A DNA stretch of 64,000 nt, taken from positions 1 through 64,000 of the forward strand of contig CAMAVQ010000005.1 of the NCBI GenBank assembly GCA_945861755.1, given 5' to 3'. Positions 1 through 7,433 of the stretch are shown in pieces (the stretch's first letter is position 1; every line of letters starts with the position of its first letter). Both the position numbers and the translations under genes were made by a program. The DNA is from Gemmatimonas phototrophica (lineage in GTDB: Bacteria; Latescibacterota; UBA2968; UBA8231). The notes below the pieces were generated by a model that searched no databases, was not told where the DNA came from, and saw only the letters and a list, made by a program, of their open reading frames with translations.

Positions 1-1143
1 AGCCTGCGATACGATTTCGTCTCCCGCACCAATCAACGGATCTCCACCCCTCGTTTCGACGCGCTGAGCCGGGCGTTCTCCTTTAGCGACCGCTGTTTTT
101 CCGTCTCCTCGGCCACCAGACCCGTGCATACCTCGCTTTTCACCGGATTGTATCCCTTTGAACACGGCGTCACCAGCCAGCGGACTCCGGCCATGCGCCC
201 GGGTATCCCCCACCTTTTTGCCCTCTTCGCCAGCCGCGGTTTCCGGATCGGTGCCTTCTCCGAAGCTGCCGGGATCTTCGCTGGTCTTGACTATGCGCCC
301 TGGATCAGCGCCGTTGATCCGGGCAGGATCCTCCGCTTCATCGGCACCCAGGGTGCGAAGCTGCTCTTTGCCCATTTCTGGGGTTGCCATACCCCGTACG
401 GGGCTGCCGACGGCAGGGCCATGGGCGAAACTGCCCGTCTATTGAAGGAGGGCAGACGCCAGCAGGTGATCCAACAGTACCAGCAGGCGGTGGAAGGCGT
501 GTTCGAAACCCGGATCGCATCACTCTTGGAGCAGATGGACCTGCGCGAGTGGATGGTGCTGATCTGCGGGGACCACGGGGAGAGTTGGACTGCTGAGGAA
601 CCTTACCACGGGCAAACGTTGGACAACTCCGTGCTGCGGGTACCCCTGTACCTGCACCTCCCCAATACTGGCAATCCAGTCCTTGGGAGCCCCCTCGTCT
701 CGCTGGTGGATGTCTTCCCGACCCTTGAGGCCGTCTTCAATCTGCAGTCCGGATACCGGGGATACGGGCGCGACCTCCGGCAGGTGGAGCGGCCGGGGAT
801 GTATCTGGCGCAGATATTTCCGACCCAAGCCCTCGCTGAGGACAGACTCGGAACAGATCGGATCAGGGGAGATTCGCTGATACTAGGGCAAGGCGCCGGT
901 GGACCCCAATGGGCACTTTTCGACAGCCACCGGAAGTTCACCTGCTGGGAGGAAGAAGGGGCGGGCCGGCTGGAACACACCTTGAGCGGCGAGAAAATTC
1001 CCTACGGTGATGCGGAGTCCCAGTACTACCGGGCAGCATACGCGGCGATGGGGGCCAATTCGGGGTATGCCCAACTGCCCGAGCCAACCCAAACAGCTAC
1101 TTCCGTGCTCGACCAGCGCCTACGGGAGTTGGGATATCTGTAA
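1..1143 (+). CDS. Sulfatase / alkaline-phosphatase-superfamily hydrolase (5' partial)
   Basis: The reading frame is open from the first base of the window, so the true start lies upstream and 380 residues are visible. The segment SSATRPVHTSLFTG sits where sulfatases carry their C/S-x-P-x-R active-site signature. No Cys is present, so formylglycine chemistry is unlikely and a Ser or Thr nucleophile is inferred. A later GDHGES motif fits the metal-binding Asp-His pair of the alkaline phosphatase fold, followed by the usual VPLYLHLP strand. The protein ends in RLRELGYL, a typical sulfatase-like C-terminus, so the 3' end looks intact. Substrate is unknown; sulfate esters or phosphoglycerol-type headgroups are both possible. 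It converges on a broken metallophosphoesterase gene. Confidence 0.72.
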   Translation, partial: SLRYDFVSRTNQRISTPRFDALSRAFSFSDRCFSVSSATRPVHTSLFTGLYPFEHGVTSQRTPAMRPGIPHLFALFASRGFRIGAFSEAAGIFAGLDYAPWISAVDPGRILRFIGTQGAKLLFAHFWGCHTPYGAADGRAMGETARLLKEGRRQQVIQQYQQAVEGVFETRIASLLEQMDLREWMVLICGDHGESWTAEEPYHGQTLDNSVLRVPLYLHLPNTGNPVLGSPLVSLVDVFPTLEAVFNLQSGYRGYGRDLRQVERPGMYLAQIFPTQALAEDRLGTDRIRGDSLILGQGAGGPQWALFDSHRKFTCWEEEGAGRLEHTLSGEKIPYGDAESQYYRAAYAAMGANSGYAQLPEPTQTATSVLDQRLRELGYL

Positions 1144-1307
1144 GTGTAGGTCATGGGTCCGTTGAACCCCTCGGCCAGCTGCACCAGGGTAAAGGGAGCA
1201 CAGAAGTCGCCGCAACAGATCAACGCCCCGGCGCCCTGCATCAGCGGCAGGGCCCGGCTCAGTGCCCAGATATTGTCGTGGATGTCCGAGCAAATGGCGA
1301 TCTTCAC
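1144..1307 (-). pseudogene. Truncated YfcE-like metallophosphoesterase (N-terminal remnant)
   Basis: A GTG start overlaps the stop of the acetyltransferase gene (GTGA). The first 50 or so residues read as the N-terminus of a calcineurin-like phosphoesterase: CSDIHDN supplies the first Asp-x-His metal ligands and CCGDFC the second Asp. Similarity stops after GFNGP, exactly where the family continues into its GNxD (FGNND) motif. From there the frame runs into the antisense of the sulfatase gene and stops at 1026. The remaining metal ligands are absent, so the product cannot be an active phosphodiesterase. The break lies within about ten bases of the sulfatase stop codon, so a deletion, an insertion or an assembly join is likely. 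Confidence 0.7.
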
Positions 1308-1870
1308 CGGCGCATCTCCGGAAACTGTTGCTCATACCCCGGCCCCAGGCGCGCAGCGATCAGCCGCCAGCGTTCGGGGTACGAGGAGTGGTCGAGGAGG
1401 GGCGTAAAGCCGAGTCTGAGATAGCTCTTGATTGCCGGCAGACGGAAATCATCGGTGCGCAGGATGACGGGACGGGCAGACAGGGTCAAGGCATGGGTGA
1501 GCGCAGCCGCAGTGACCTTAGCCCCCAATCCCAAACCGCGGTGGCCTGGGTGGGAGGCGACCCAGCCGATTTCCCAATATTCCACCTCGTCCAGGAGGGC
1601 ATCGTGTACCCCGGCACAGGCGGTGAGTTGGCTGCCGGAGGCGACGAAAAACTGCCGATTAAGCCCAACCGCCAGGATGCCGGCGATCCGCTCCAGACTC
1701 CACTCTCCCAACTCGGCGTTGGCATTGAGCAAATCGGCCCACCCTTGCTCATCGCCCTTCTCGAAGCTGCGCAGCTGATACCCTGCGGGCATTCCAGCCA
1801 TCGGGGGCGGCGTGGTGGGCAGGTACCGCATGCGCAACTGGGGCAGATTTTCCTTCTTGGGCTCTCCCAT
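1304..1870 (-). CDS. GNAT-family N-acetyltransferase
   Basis: A protein of 188 residues starting at the ATG at 1870; a TTG one codon upstream is also open. Residues near 103-118 contain the acetyl-CoA pyrophosphate-binding loop of GNAT enzymes (VASHPGHRGLGLGAKV, matching V-x-x-x-P-x-x-R-G-x-G-x-G). Near the C-terminus, IKSYLRLGF is the usual final strand-helix of the fold. It probably transfers an acetyl group from acetyl-CoA to an amine, but the acceptor cannot be read from sequence. It lies 11 bp after the nucleotidyltransferase gene and overlaps the truncated phosphoesterase start, so it belongs to the hemL operon. Confidence 0.8.
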   Translation of the reverse strand: MGEPKKENLPQLRMRYLPTTPPPMAGMPAGYQLRSFEKGDEQGWADLLNANAELGEWSLERIAGILAVGLNRQFFVASGSQLTACAGVHDALLDEVEYWEIGWVASHPGHRGLGLGAKVTAAALTHALTLSARPVILRTDDFRLPAIKSYLRLGFTPLLDHSSYPERWRLIAARLGPGYEQQFPEMRR

Positions 1871-1881
1871 CAATCTGCGTC

Positions 1882-2298
1882 TTAGGCGCCCGAGCCAGGA
1901 GCGGGGGTCGGCGTGCGGAAAAAGGAGGATTTGTATTTCTCCGGATAATAGGGCTCCAGGACCACGATCTGGATCTCGGGAAAGGTCTCCTGCAGCCGCA
2001 GCGGGGGTCTCTGATCGTACCCCAGGGCGATGATCTTTGGCTGAAGATCAGCGACCACCCTGAGGAAGTCCGCACCCTGGTAGCCCAGGCGGACCTGGCT
2101 GGCGATGCCTAGGGCTTCCACCTGCGACCGGCGCTCCTCCTCCTCGTGGTCTGGGCTGCGGCCTTTGAGTCGGCGCACATTTTCGTCACGCGCCACCACG
2201 ACCACCAACTCCTGGCCCAAAGCCGCCGCCTGCTCCAGGAAGGACCGGTGCCCTGGATGCAGATGGTCAAAGGTCCCGCAGCACAACACCCTACCCAT
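1882..2298 (-). CDS. Nucleotidyltransferase, RibL/TagD-like (FAD synthase or cytidylyltransferase family)
   Basis: A compact 138-residue nucleotidyltransferase alpha/beta phosphodiesterase-fold protein. GTFDHLHPGH near residue 8 carries the HxGH nucleotide-binding motif. VVVVARDENVRRLKGR and a later IALGYDQ follow the pattern of archaeal RibL FAD synthase and glycerol-3-phosphate cytidylyltransferase. The usual C-terminal RTSxT signature is reduced to KSSFFRT, so substrate choice is uncertain. FMN adenylylation or transfer of a CMP/AMP group to a small phosphorylated acceptor is expected. The gene begins 5 bp after the SPOR lipoprotein gene ends. Confidence 0.72.
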   Translation of the reverse strand: MGRVLCCGTFDHLHPGHRSFLEQAAALGQELVVVVARDENVRRLKGRSPDHEEEERRSQVEALGIASQVRLGYQGADFLRVVADLQPKIIALGYDQRPPLRLQETFPEIQIVVLEPYYPEKYKSSFFRTPTPAPGSGA

Positions 2299-2303
2299 CG
2301 GTC

Positions 2304-2804
2304 TCAGAGCTTTTCGTTGGCGCGGCGATCCACCCAGAACTCCACCCCTTTTTCCTTCTTGAACAGCCGCCCAAATCGATCTGCCTCCTCCCGGGTCTTA
2401 AAATAGCCGATGCGTACTCTGGCCCCCTTGTTGCCGGCGTTGGCGATCGCATAGGCGGGGTACCCCTCGGCACTCAGCTCTTTCACCCGTTCTCCAGCCA
2501 GGCGCGGCTCATCAAAACTGCCGATCTGGACGGTGAACTCCCCGGCAGGATCGTAAACGATGGGTGATTCGGGCGGCGCGGCACTATCGACTTCCTGGGC
2601 CGTAGCGGCCAGACTGTCAGAGATCCCGGTAGGCCGCAGGGCAGTATCGGCCGCCACTGGTTTCCGCTCCACCTGCTTAGGCTGGGAGAGGAGCACCACC
2701 TCGTAGTCCTCCTTCCCCTTCAACTCGTCTTCCAAATCCACATCCTGGTTGCCGCAGCCGAAAACGACCCCCCCCAGCAGCCAGAGCCACCACCTGCGGC
2801 TCAA
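2304..2804 (-). CDS. SPOR-domain lipoprotein
   Basis: A 166-residue protein. I place the start at a TTG that overlaps the hemL stop codon (TTGA), because the open frame upstream is only antisense to hemL. The N-terminus SRRWWLWLLGGVVFGC is a lipoprotein signal with a Cys after a VFG lipobox-like triplet. An acidic, Pro-rich linker follows. The C-terminal 70 residues form a SPOR domain (FTVQIGSF, then VRIGYFKTREEADRF), which in other bacteria binds denuded septal peptidoglycan. It is probably a periplasmic, membrane-anchored envelope or division protein. Its coupling to hemL seems organisational rather than functional. Confidence 0.75.
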   Translation of the reverse strand: MSRRWWLWLLGGVVFGCGNQDVDLEDELKGKEDYEVVLLSQPKQVERKPVAADTALRPTGISDSLAATAQEVDSAAPPESPIVYDPAGEFTVQIGSFDEPRLAGERVKELSAEGYPAYAIANAGNKGARVRIGYFKTREEADRFGRLFKKEKGVEFWVDRRANEKL

Positions 2805-4093
2805 TGTATGGCCTTTAGGGCTTCGTAGTGGATGTGCAGGGTGGTTTCCACATCGACTTCGCTGTGCACCGCCGAGGGGAAGAGACACTCGAACTGGGAA
2901 GGTGCCATGTAGACCCCGCGCTGGAGAAGCTCCCAGAAGTAGCGTTTGAAACACCCGGTATCAGCGCTGATGGCTGTGGGGTAGTCTACCACCTGGCTTT
3001 CGGTAAAAAACATGCAGAGCATGGACCCCACCCGGTTCAGGGTGTACCGGAGGCCCAGGCTCTTGAGGTTGGCCGCCATCCCCTCCTCCAGTTGCTGGGA
3101 GAGTTGCTCCAATCTGGTGTACACCTCGGGCGTGAGCATCTGCAGTTGGGCCAATCCGGCACTCATCGCCAGAGGATTGCCCGACAGCGTGCCGGCTTGA
3201 GAGATCTTCTTGCCCAGGGGAGAGACGTTTTCCATGATCGCGCGTTTCCCGCCGTACGCGCCCACCGGCAATCCACCTCCCACGATCTTGCCCAGGCAGG
3301 TCAGATCCGGCATCACCCCAAAATATTCCTGGGCCCCGCCAGGACTCAGGCGGAAACCAGTGATCACCTCGTCGAAAATCAACACACAGCCGTCCTGGTC
3401 AGCCAGTTGGCGCAGTTGTTCGAGGAAGCCGGCCCTGGGTGGGACAGTGCCCATGTTGCCGGCCACCGGTTCGACAATGATGGCGGCAATCTGGCCGGGA
3501 TTCTGGCGCAGCGCCTGCTTTACCGCCCCGGCGTCGTTGTAGGGAACCGTGATCGACAGGGCGGCGATCGCCTGGGGGATTCCGGGGCTATCAGGCGCCC
3601 CCAGGGTAAGCGCCGAGGAACCGGCCTTGATCAGAAAACTGTCGCCGTGCCCGTGCCAACAGCCCTCGAACTTGATGATCTTGTCGCGGCCGGTGTACCC
3701 CCGGGCAAGCCTCACCGCCGACATGGTCGCCTCGGTACCGGAGTTGACCATCCGCACCATCTCGATGGACGGCACCATCTGGACGATCTGCCGGGCCAGC
3801 GCGGTTTCCGCTAGCGTCGGTGCCCCGAAACTCGTGCCTCTGGTGCAGGCTTCCTGGACAACCTGCACCACCCGCGGATGGGCGTGCCCGAAGATCAGCG
3901 GGCCCCACGAACACACATAGTCGATGTACTCCCGCCCGTCCAGATCGAAGAGATGCGCCCCCTTGCCGTGGCTGATGACCGGCGGGTTGCCGCCCACGGC
4001 GCCAAAGGCCCGGGCCGGGCTGTTGACCCCGCCTGGGATATATTTTTGTGCCTCGGTGAAGGCTTCAATGGATTTGGGTCCGGTGTGATCCAC
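2801..4093 (-). CDS. hemL: Glutamate-1-semialdehyde 2,1-aminomutase
   Basis: A PLP enzyme that converts glutamate-1-semialdehyde to 5-aminolevulinate in the C5 route of haem synthesis. Visible features are SGTEATMSAVRLARGYTGR, CWHGHGD, the cofactor Asp in FDEVITGFR (D241) and the Schiff-base lysine in LGKIVGGGLP (K269). Two GTG codons compete for the start. I chose the one at 4093 because AGGGGAG lies about six bases upstream; the other, at 4096, is only three bases away. The longer open frame overlaps the divergent response-regulator gene and lacks family similarity. The length of 430 residues is normal. Confidence 0.95.
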   Translation of the reverse strand: MDHTGPKSIEAFTEAQKYIPGGVNSPARAFGAVGGNPPVISHGKGAHLFDLDGREYIDYVCSWGPLIFGHAHPRVVQVVQEACTRGTSFGAPTLAETALARQIVQMVPSIEMVRMVNSGTEATMSAVRLARGYTGRDKIIKFEGCWHGHGDSFLIKAGSSALTLGAPDSPGIPQAIAALSITVPYNDAGAVKQALRQNPGQIAAIIVEPVAGNMGTVPPRAGFLEQLRQLADQDGCVLIFDEVITGFRLSPGGAQEYFGVMPDLTCLGKIVGGGLPVGAYGGKRAIMENVSPLGKKISQAGTLSGNPLAMSAGLAQLQMLTPEVYTRLEQLSQQLEEGMAANLKSLGLRYTLNRVGSMLCMFFTESQVVDYPTAISADTGCFKRYFWELLQRGVYMAPSQFECLFPSAVHSEVDVETTLHIHYEALKAIH

Positions 4094-4166
4094 CACGAAC
4101 TCCCCTCTGAAAGAATCCCTTGCCTGGTGATTCTGGATATGGCAACTTTGTAACCGGAGTCCCCTT

Positions 4167-4577
4167 ATGGCCTGCATCCTGGTAATCGAAGACAACCCGC
4201 AGAATCGCCGCTACCTGGAACGGATCATCCGCCACCGTTCCAGCCATCAGCTGATCTTTGCCGGCACCGGCAAAGAAGCCATCGAAAGCCTGGTAGCCCG
4301 GCGGCCGAACCTGATCTTCCTCGACCTGTTCGTGCCGGACACCGATTGTTTTGAGTTATTTGCCCTCCTGCGCAAACACCCGGCCACTGCCGACATCCCC
4401 ATCGTCATCCACACCGCCGTGCCCCTGGACCCGCTCACCAAAATGCGGGTGGGGAAAATGCGTTTCGAGGGGTTCGTGGAGTTCCCCATCGAAGCCAGCG
4501 AGCTGAATCGCATTATTGCCACCGCCCTCAAGCACAATACCATTCCCACCCAAAAATGGACCCCACCCCAGGCCTGA
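4167..4577 (+). CDS. Stand-alone response-regulator receiver domain
   Basis: A 136-residue single receiver domain with no output domain. It begins ACILVIEDN, giving the acidic pair, and the phospho-acceptor Asp sits in LIFLDLF near residue 52. The conserved Thr is in VIHTAV. At the position of the conserved Lys-Pro the sequence is FVEFPI, so the signalling lysine is replaced by Phe, which should alter phosphorylation-dependent switching. A GGAG Shine-Dalgarno lies seven bases before the ATG. It is divergent from hemL and converges on fliN with a 14-bp gap, so a role in chemotaxis or motility is possible but unproven. Confidence 0.85.
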   Translation: MACILVIEDNPQNRRYLERIIRHRSSHQLIFAGTGKEAIESLVARRPNLIFLDLFVPDTDCFELFALLRKHPATADIPIVIHTAVPLDPLTKMRVGKMRFEGFVEFPIEASELNRIIATALKHNTIPTQKWTPPQA

Positions 4578-4591
4578 CGACCAGGCTCACC

Positions 4592-5053
4592 TCAAAGCAT
4601 CTCCTCGTCGAGTTCCTCGGGAGGCCGGGAGTAGTCCATCATTTTGGTGATACGCACGGCCATCAAATCGGTGACCACCACTACCTCGCCCTCGGCGAAG
4701 GGCCGGTTGTTCACGCGGATGTCGAAGGCCTCGCCCGCCAGTTTGTCCAATTCGATGATGTCCTGCACTTTGAGCTTGGCCAATTCGCGCACTGTCATAT
4801 CCTTGCGCCCCAGTTCCACGGACAGATCCACCTCGACGTTGTTGAGCCGGCTCAACCTGGGTTTGCCCTTGTGGGCCGCAGGAACTTCCAGTTGGGCGAA
4901 CTGGACCGAAGTCACCACCTCCCCATCATCTTGTTCATCTATCCCCCGGTTCGACCGTCCTCCCACCGCGCCGGACCCTTCGTCGAGTTCCTGGTCGAGG
5001 TGAGCCGCATCGCTGAGGGAATCTGCTTCCGGTTGGTCGGCGCTCTCGTTCAT
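4592..5053 (-). CDS. fliN: Flagellar motor switch protein FliN
   Basis: A 153-residue protein. The first 60 residues are acidic and low in complexity. Residues from about 70 to 140 form the SpoA (surface presentation of antigens) domain: NNVEVDLSVELGRKDMTVRE, then RVNNRPFAEGEVVVV and VRITKM. FliN is the C-ring component that acts with FliM and FliG in torque and switching. Here it is the last gene of a unit with proteases and an RNA methyltransferase, rather than lying in a flagellar operon. fliM is about 44 kb away in this same window. Confidence 0.88.
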   Translation of the reverse strand: MNESADQPEADSLSDAAHLDQELDEGSGAVGGRSNRGIDEQDDGEVVTSVQFAQLEVPAAHKGKPRLSRLNNVEVDLSVELGRKDMTVRELAKLKVQDIIELDKLAGEAFDIRVNNRPFAEGEVVVVTDLMAVRITKMMDYSRPPEELDEEML

Positions 5054-5107
5054 CGGCCTGCTGCCTCCTTCTATTCAAGGCGAAAATACCACAAGACCCT
5101 GGCAAAA

Positions 5108-6145
5108 TCAACCTCCCAGGTTCACGCCTTCGATGCCGAGCAGCGGCTCCCCGTCCTCCAACCTCTCCAACATCCAGAGGGTAAACCGCCGGCCCTTCAG
5201 ATTTATCGGCAATCCCGTCACGATCGCGAATGCCCCGCTGGCCTGCAGCAGCGCCGACAGGGCCCTGGACTCGGCAGCCAACACCGCTGCCACACCTCCG
5301 GGGTGGAGGACCCGCGCCATTTCCCCTAACCAAGGGTGATAAGGGGGCTGGAGTTGAGCGGCCATCACCAGATCGGCACTGCCCTCGGCCAGGGGCAGGA
5401 AGGCCGGCTGGCCCCTGACCGCCAGACCACCGAAGCCCGCCCCCTGCCGCAACTCGGGATCAACAGCGATCAGCACACCCCGCCCACCGCTGGCAGCCAA
5501 TTCCCCCAACCCACCTGGACTGCATCCCATGGCCAACAACACTTCCCTGCCCGTGGCCGGCAACAGGTGCCCCAGGCAGCTGACCAGGGGGCCGCCCGCG
5601 CCCCCCTCCTCTAGGCAAAGGCGTGCCCGGTTCGGGCCCAATTGCATGCCCAACACGGCCCGCTGGCCCTCGACCTGCAGTTGCAAACGCAGCAGTGCCC
5701 CCCCTTCTCCCGGACTCAGGCCACGCCGCTCTAACAATGCCTTGATCTGATAGGCCACATCGCCGGTGGAGAACCGTTGGGCACCCTGCATGGTCACACT
5801 CAGCTGAAATCGGCGCTCGTCGGCTTCTGGTTCGCAGGATTTGAGCAGGCGCTGCGCCGCCTGCAGGTCGACCTTTCCGAGCTGGTCCAGCAGGCGTTCC
5901 AATCCAGGCCGACCCACGGTGATACCCTGCACCTGGGCCAACACCCCGCCGAGACTGAGTGGAGTGCGCAGGTCCATGAGCAGGCGCGGGCTGCGCCGGT
6001 GGGTGAAAAACACCCGCCCCTGTCGCTTGCCGCGTTCCAACCTGACTTGGCTCAGTTCCGGCACCCGGCTTTGGAGTTCGTCGGCCACCACCTCTTCGAG
6101 GCCGCTCAGGGCGTTGGCGTAGTATTGAAAGATCTTCCCTTCCAC
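5108..6145 (-). CDS. THUMP-domain RNA methyltransferase-like protein, degenerate catalytic motif
   Basis: A 345-residue protein starting at GTG one base after the M16 peptidase stop. The N-terminal half (ANALSGLEEVVADEL, then a Q-V-R-L-E-R-G-K-R-Q-G-R-V-F-F segment) resembles the ferredoxin-like plus THUMP region of RlmL/Trm14-type RNA methyltransferases. The C-terminal half is a Rossmann methyltransferase with a SAM loop-like AMGCSPGGLGEL. The expected (N/D)PP(Y/F) catalytic motif reads LQPPYHPW, with Gln in place of Asn or Asp. RNA binding is likely; catalysis is doubtful. Target RNA is unknown. Confidence 0.65.
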   Translation of the reverse strand: MEGKIFQYYANALSGLEEVVADELQSRVPELSQVRLERGKRQGRVFFTHRRSPRLLMDLRTPLSLGGVLAQVQGITVGRPGLERLLDQLGKVDLQAAQRLLKSCEPEADERRFQLSVTMQGAQRFSTGDVAYQIKALLERRGLSPGEGGALLRLQLQVEGQRAVLGMQLGPNRARLCLEEGGAGGPLVSCLGHLLPATGREVLLAMGCSPGGLGELAASGGRGVLIAVDPELRQGAGFGGLAVRGQPAFLPLAEGSADLVMAAQLQPPYHPWLGEMARVLHPGGVAAVLAAESRALSALLQASGAFAIVTGLPINLKGRRFTLWMLERLEDGEPLLGIEGVNLGG

Positions 6146-6146
6146 G

Positions 6147-7433
6147 TTACTCCTGTATGCCGCCGGGCAGAATGACCGAATGAGCCCCCATGGCGGGAAT
6201 CAGCACCTCTTCCAAGCAGACGTGCAGGTCCTCGGCGGCCAGCTGCCGATGCACCGAAAACAGGCCAAAGGGATCTCCGCCCCGGCTGACCGAACTGTGC
6301 AACGCGCCAACCCCTCCTTCCACCTGATCGAGACGTTGGACGCTCTGACCATAGGCCCGGCGCGCCGCACGGGGAAATCCGCGTGTCAACAGGTCCCCCG
6401 CTCTGGCCCGCGTCAATTCGTCCATGATCTCCTCCCGCAGCGTATCCGGTTCCGGCGTATCCCCCCCCACTAAACAGAAACAAAACTCGGGCTCCGCGTA
6501 GATCTCGCAGCCAAAACTCTCTGCATCGATCAGCCCACTCTCGTAGTGGCGAAGGTAAAAGTCGCTTGAAGAGCCAAACAGGATATCCAGCACCACCTCC
6601 AATGCCAATTCCCGCTTCAGCAAGACCTCTCCCTGCAAACCCTCCTGCTGGTCCCGAAACCCAACACAAAGCCGCGGCAGAACGATGGGCAGGGTCGCCG
6701 TGGTCACGGTGCCGGGTTCGCCGGCGGCGGCATGGCGGTAAAGCACCGGCCCGGTAGCCCTGGTCGAACCAGCCATCAGGCCCTCAACTACACTGGTTAT
6801 GCTATCGACCGCCAAATCTCCGCCGACGATCAGGGTCATATTGTCGGGACGATAGAAGGTGCGATGGCAAAATTCGAGCAGGGGTGCGTCGATGAGTTGG
6901 ATGCTCTCGGGTGTTCCGGCGATGTCCACCGCCAGCGGGTGTTTCCCGTACAGGGCCTGAAGGACGTTGAAGAAGCTGATCCACTCCAGGTTGTCGCCGT
7001 AGAGCTGAAGTTCGCGGGCGATGATCTCCCGCTCCCGGCTCACCCCCTCTGCACCGAAGCTCGGGTTGCGAACAAAACCCAATAACAGCCCCAGGCAGTC
7101 CTCCAACCGGTCGGTACAGTTGAAGAAAAACGCGGTGTTGGTAAAAGTGGTGTGGGCATTGACCTCCGCGCCCAAAAGGGCAAACCGGTCCCCCACGTCT
7201 CCCAGAGAGCTGGAAAACAGGCGGTGTTCGAGGAAATGGGCCACCCCGTCGGGAACCGACATTGGCTCGGCACCGGGCAAGGCAAAACACCGATCGATGG
7301 AGCCGTACCCCACGGATAGCAGTGCGTGTATGCTGCGAAATCCTGGTTTGGGGAGCAGGTAAAGCTGCAGGCCGCTGGTCAGGGTCTGGCTGTAGACCCG
7401 TTCGCCCAGGAGGCTTTCTTGGTGAAGCCTCAT
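6147..7433 (-). CDS. M16 metallopeptidase, YmfH-like (catalytic partner)
   Basis: A 428-residue M16 (pitrilysin/insulinase) peptidase. The start ATG at 7433 overlaps the stop of the upstream paralogue (ATGA), and translation from further upstream has no family similarity. The inverted zinc motif HxxEH is HFLEH (H66, E69, H70), and the distal glutamate candidates are in REREIIAREL (E136 or E141). It is paired with a paralogue that lacks the motif, like Bacillus subtilis YmfH and YmfF. The active and inactive halves are expected to form a heterodimeric clam-shell peptidase. The natural substrate is unknown. Confidence 0.88.
   Translation of the reverse strand: MRLHQESLLGERVYSQTLTSGLQLYLLPKPGFRSIHALLSVGYGSIDRCFALPGAEPMSVPDGVAHFLEHRLFSSSLGDVGDRFALLGAEVNAHTTFTNTAFFFNCTDRLEDCLGLLLGFVRNPSFGAEGVSREREIIARELQLYGDNLEWISFFNVLQALYGKHPLAVDIAGTPESIQLIDAPLLEFCHRTFYRPDNMTLIVGGDLAVDSITSVVEGLMAGSTRATGPVLYRHAAAGEPGTVTTATLPIVLPRLCVGFRDQQEGLQGEVLLKRELALEVVLDILFGSSSDFYLRHYESGLIDAESFGCEIYAEPEFCFCLVGGDTPEPDTLREEIMDELTRARAGDLLTRGFPRAARRAYGQSVQRLDQVEGGVGALHSSVSRGGDPFGLFSVHRQLAAEDLHVCLEEVLIPAMGAHSVILPGGIQE

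Noticed and set aside
2828-3814. Long plus-strand open frame of 328 codons
   Set aside because: Antisense to hemL; composition is His/Arg-rich with no domain, as expected of a shadow frame in GC-rich DNA.
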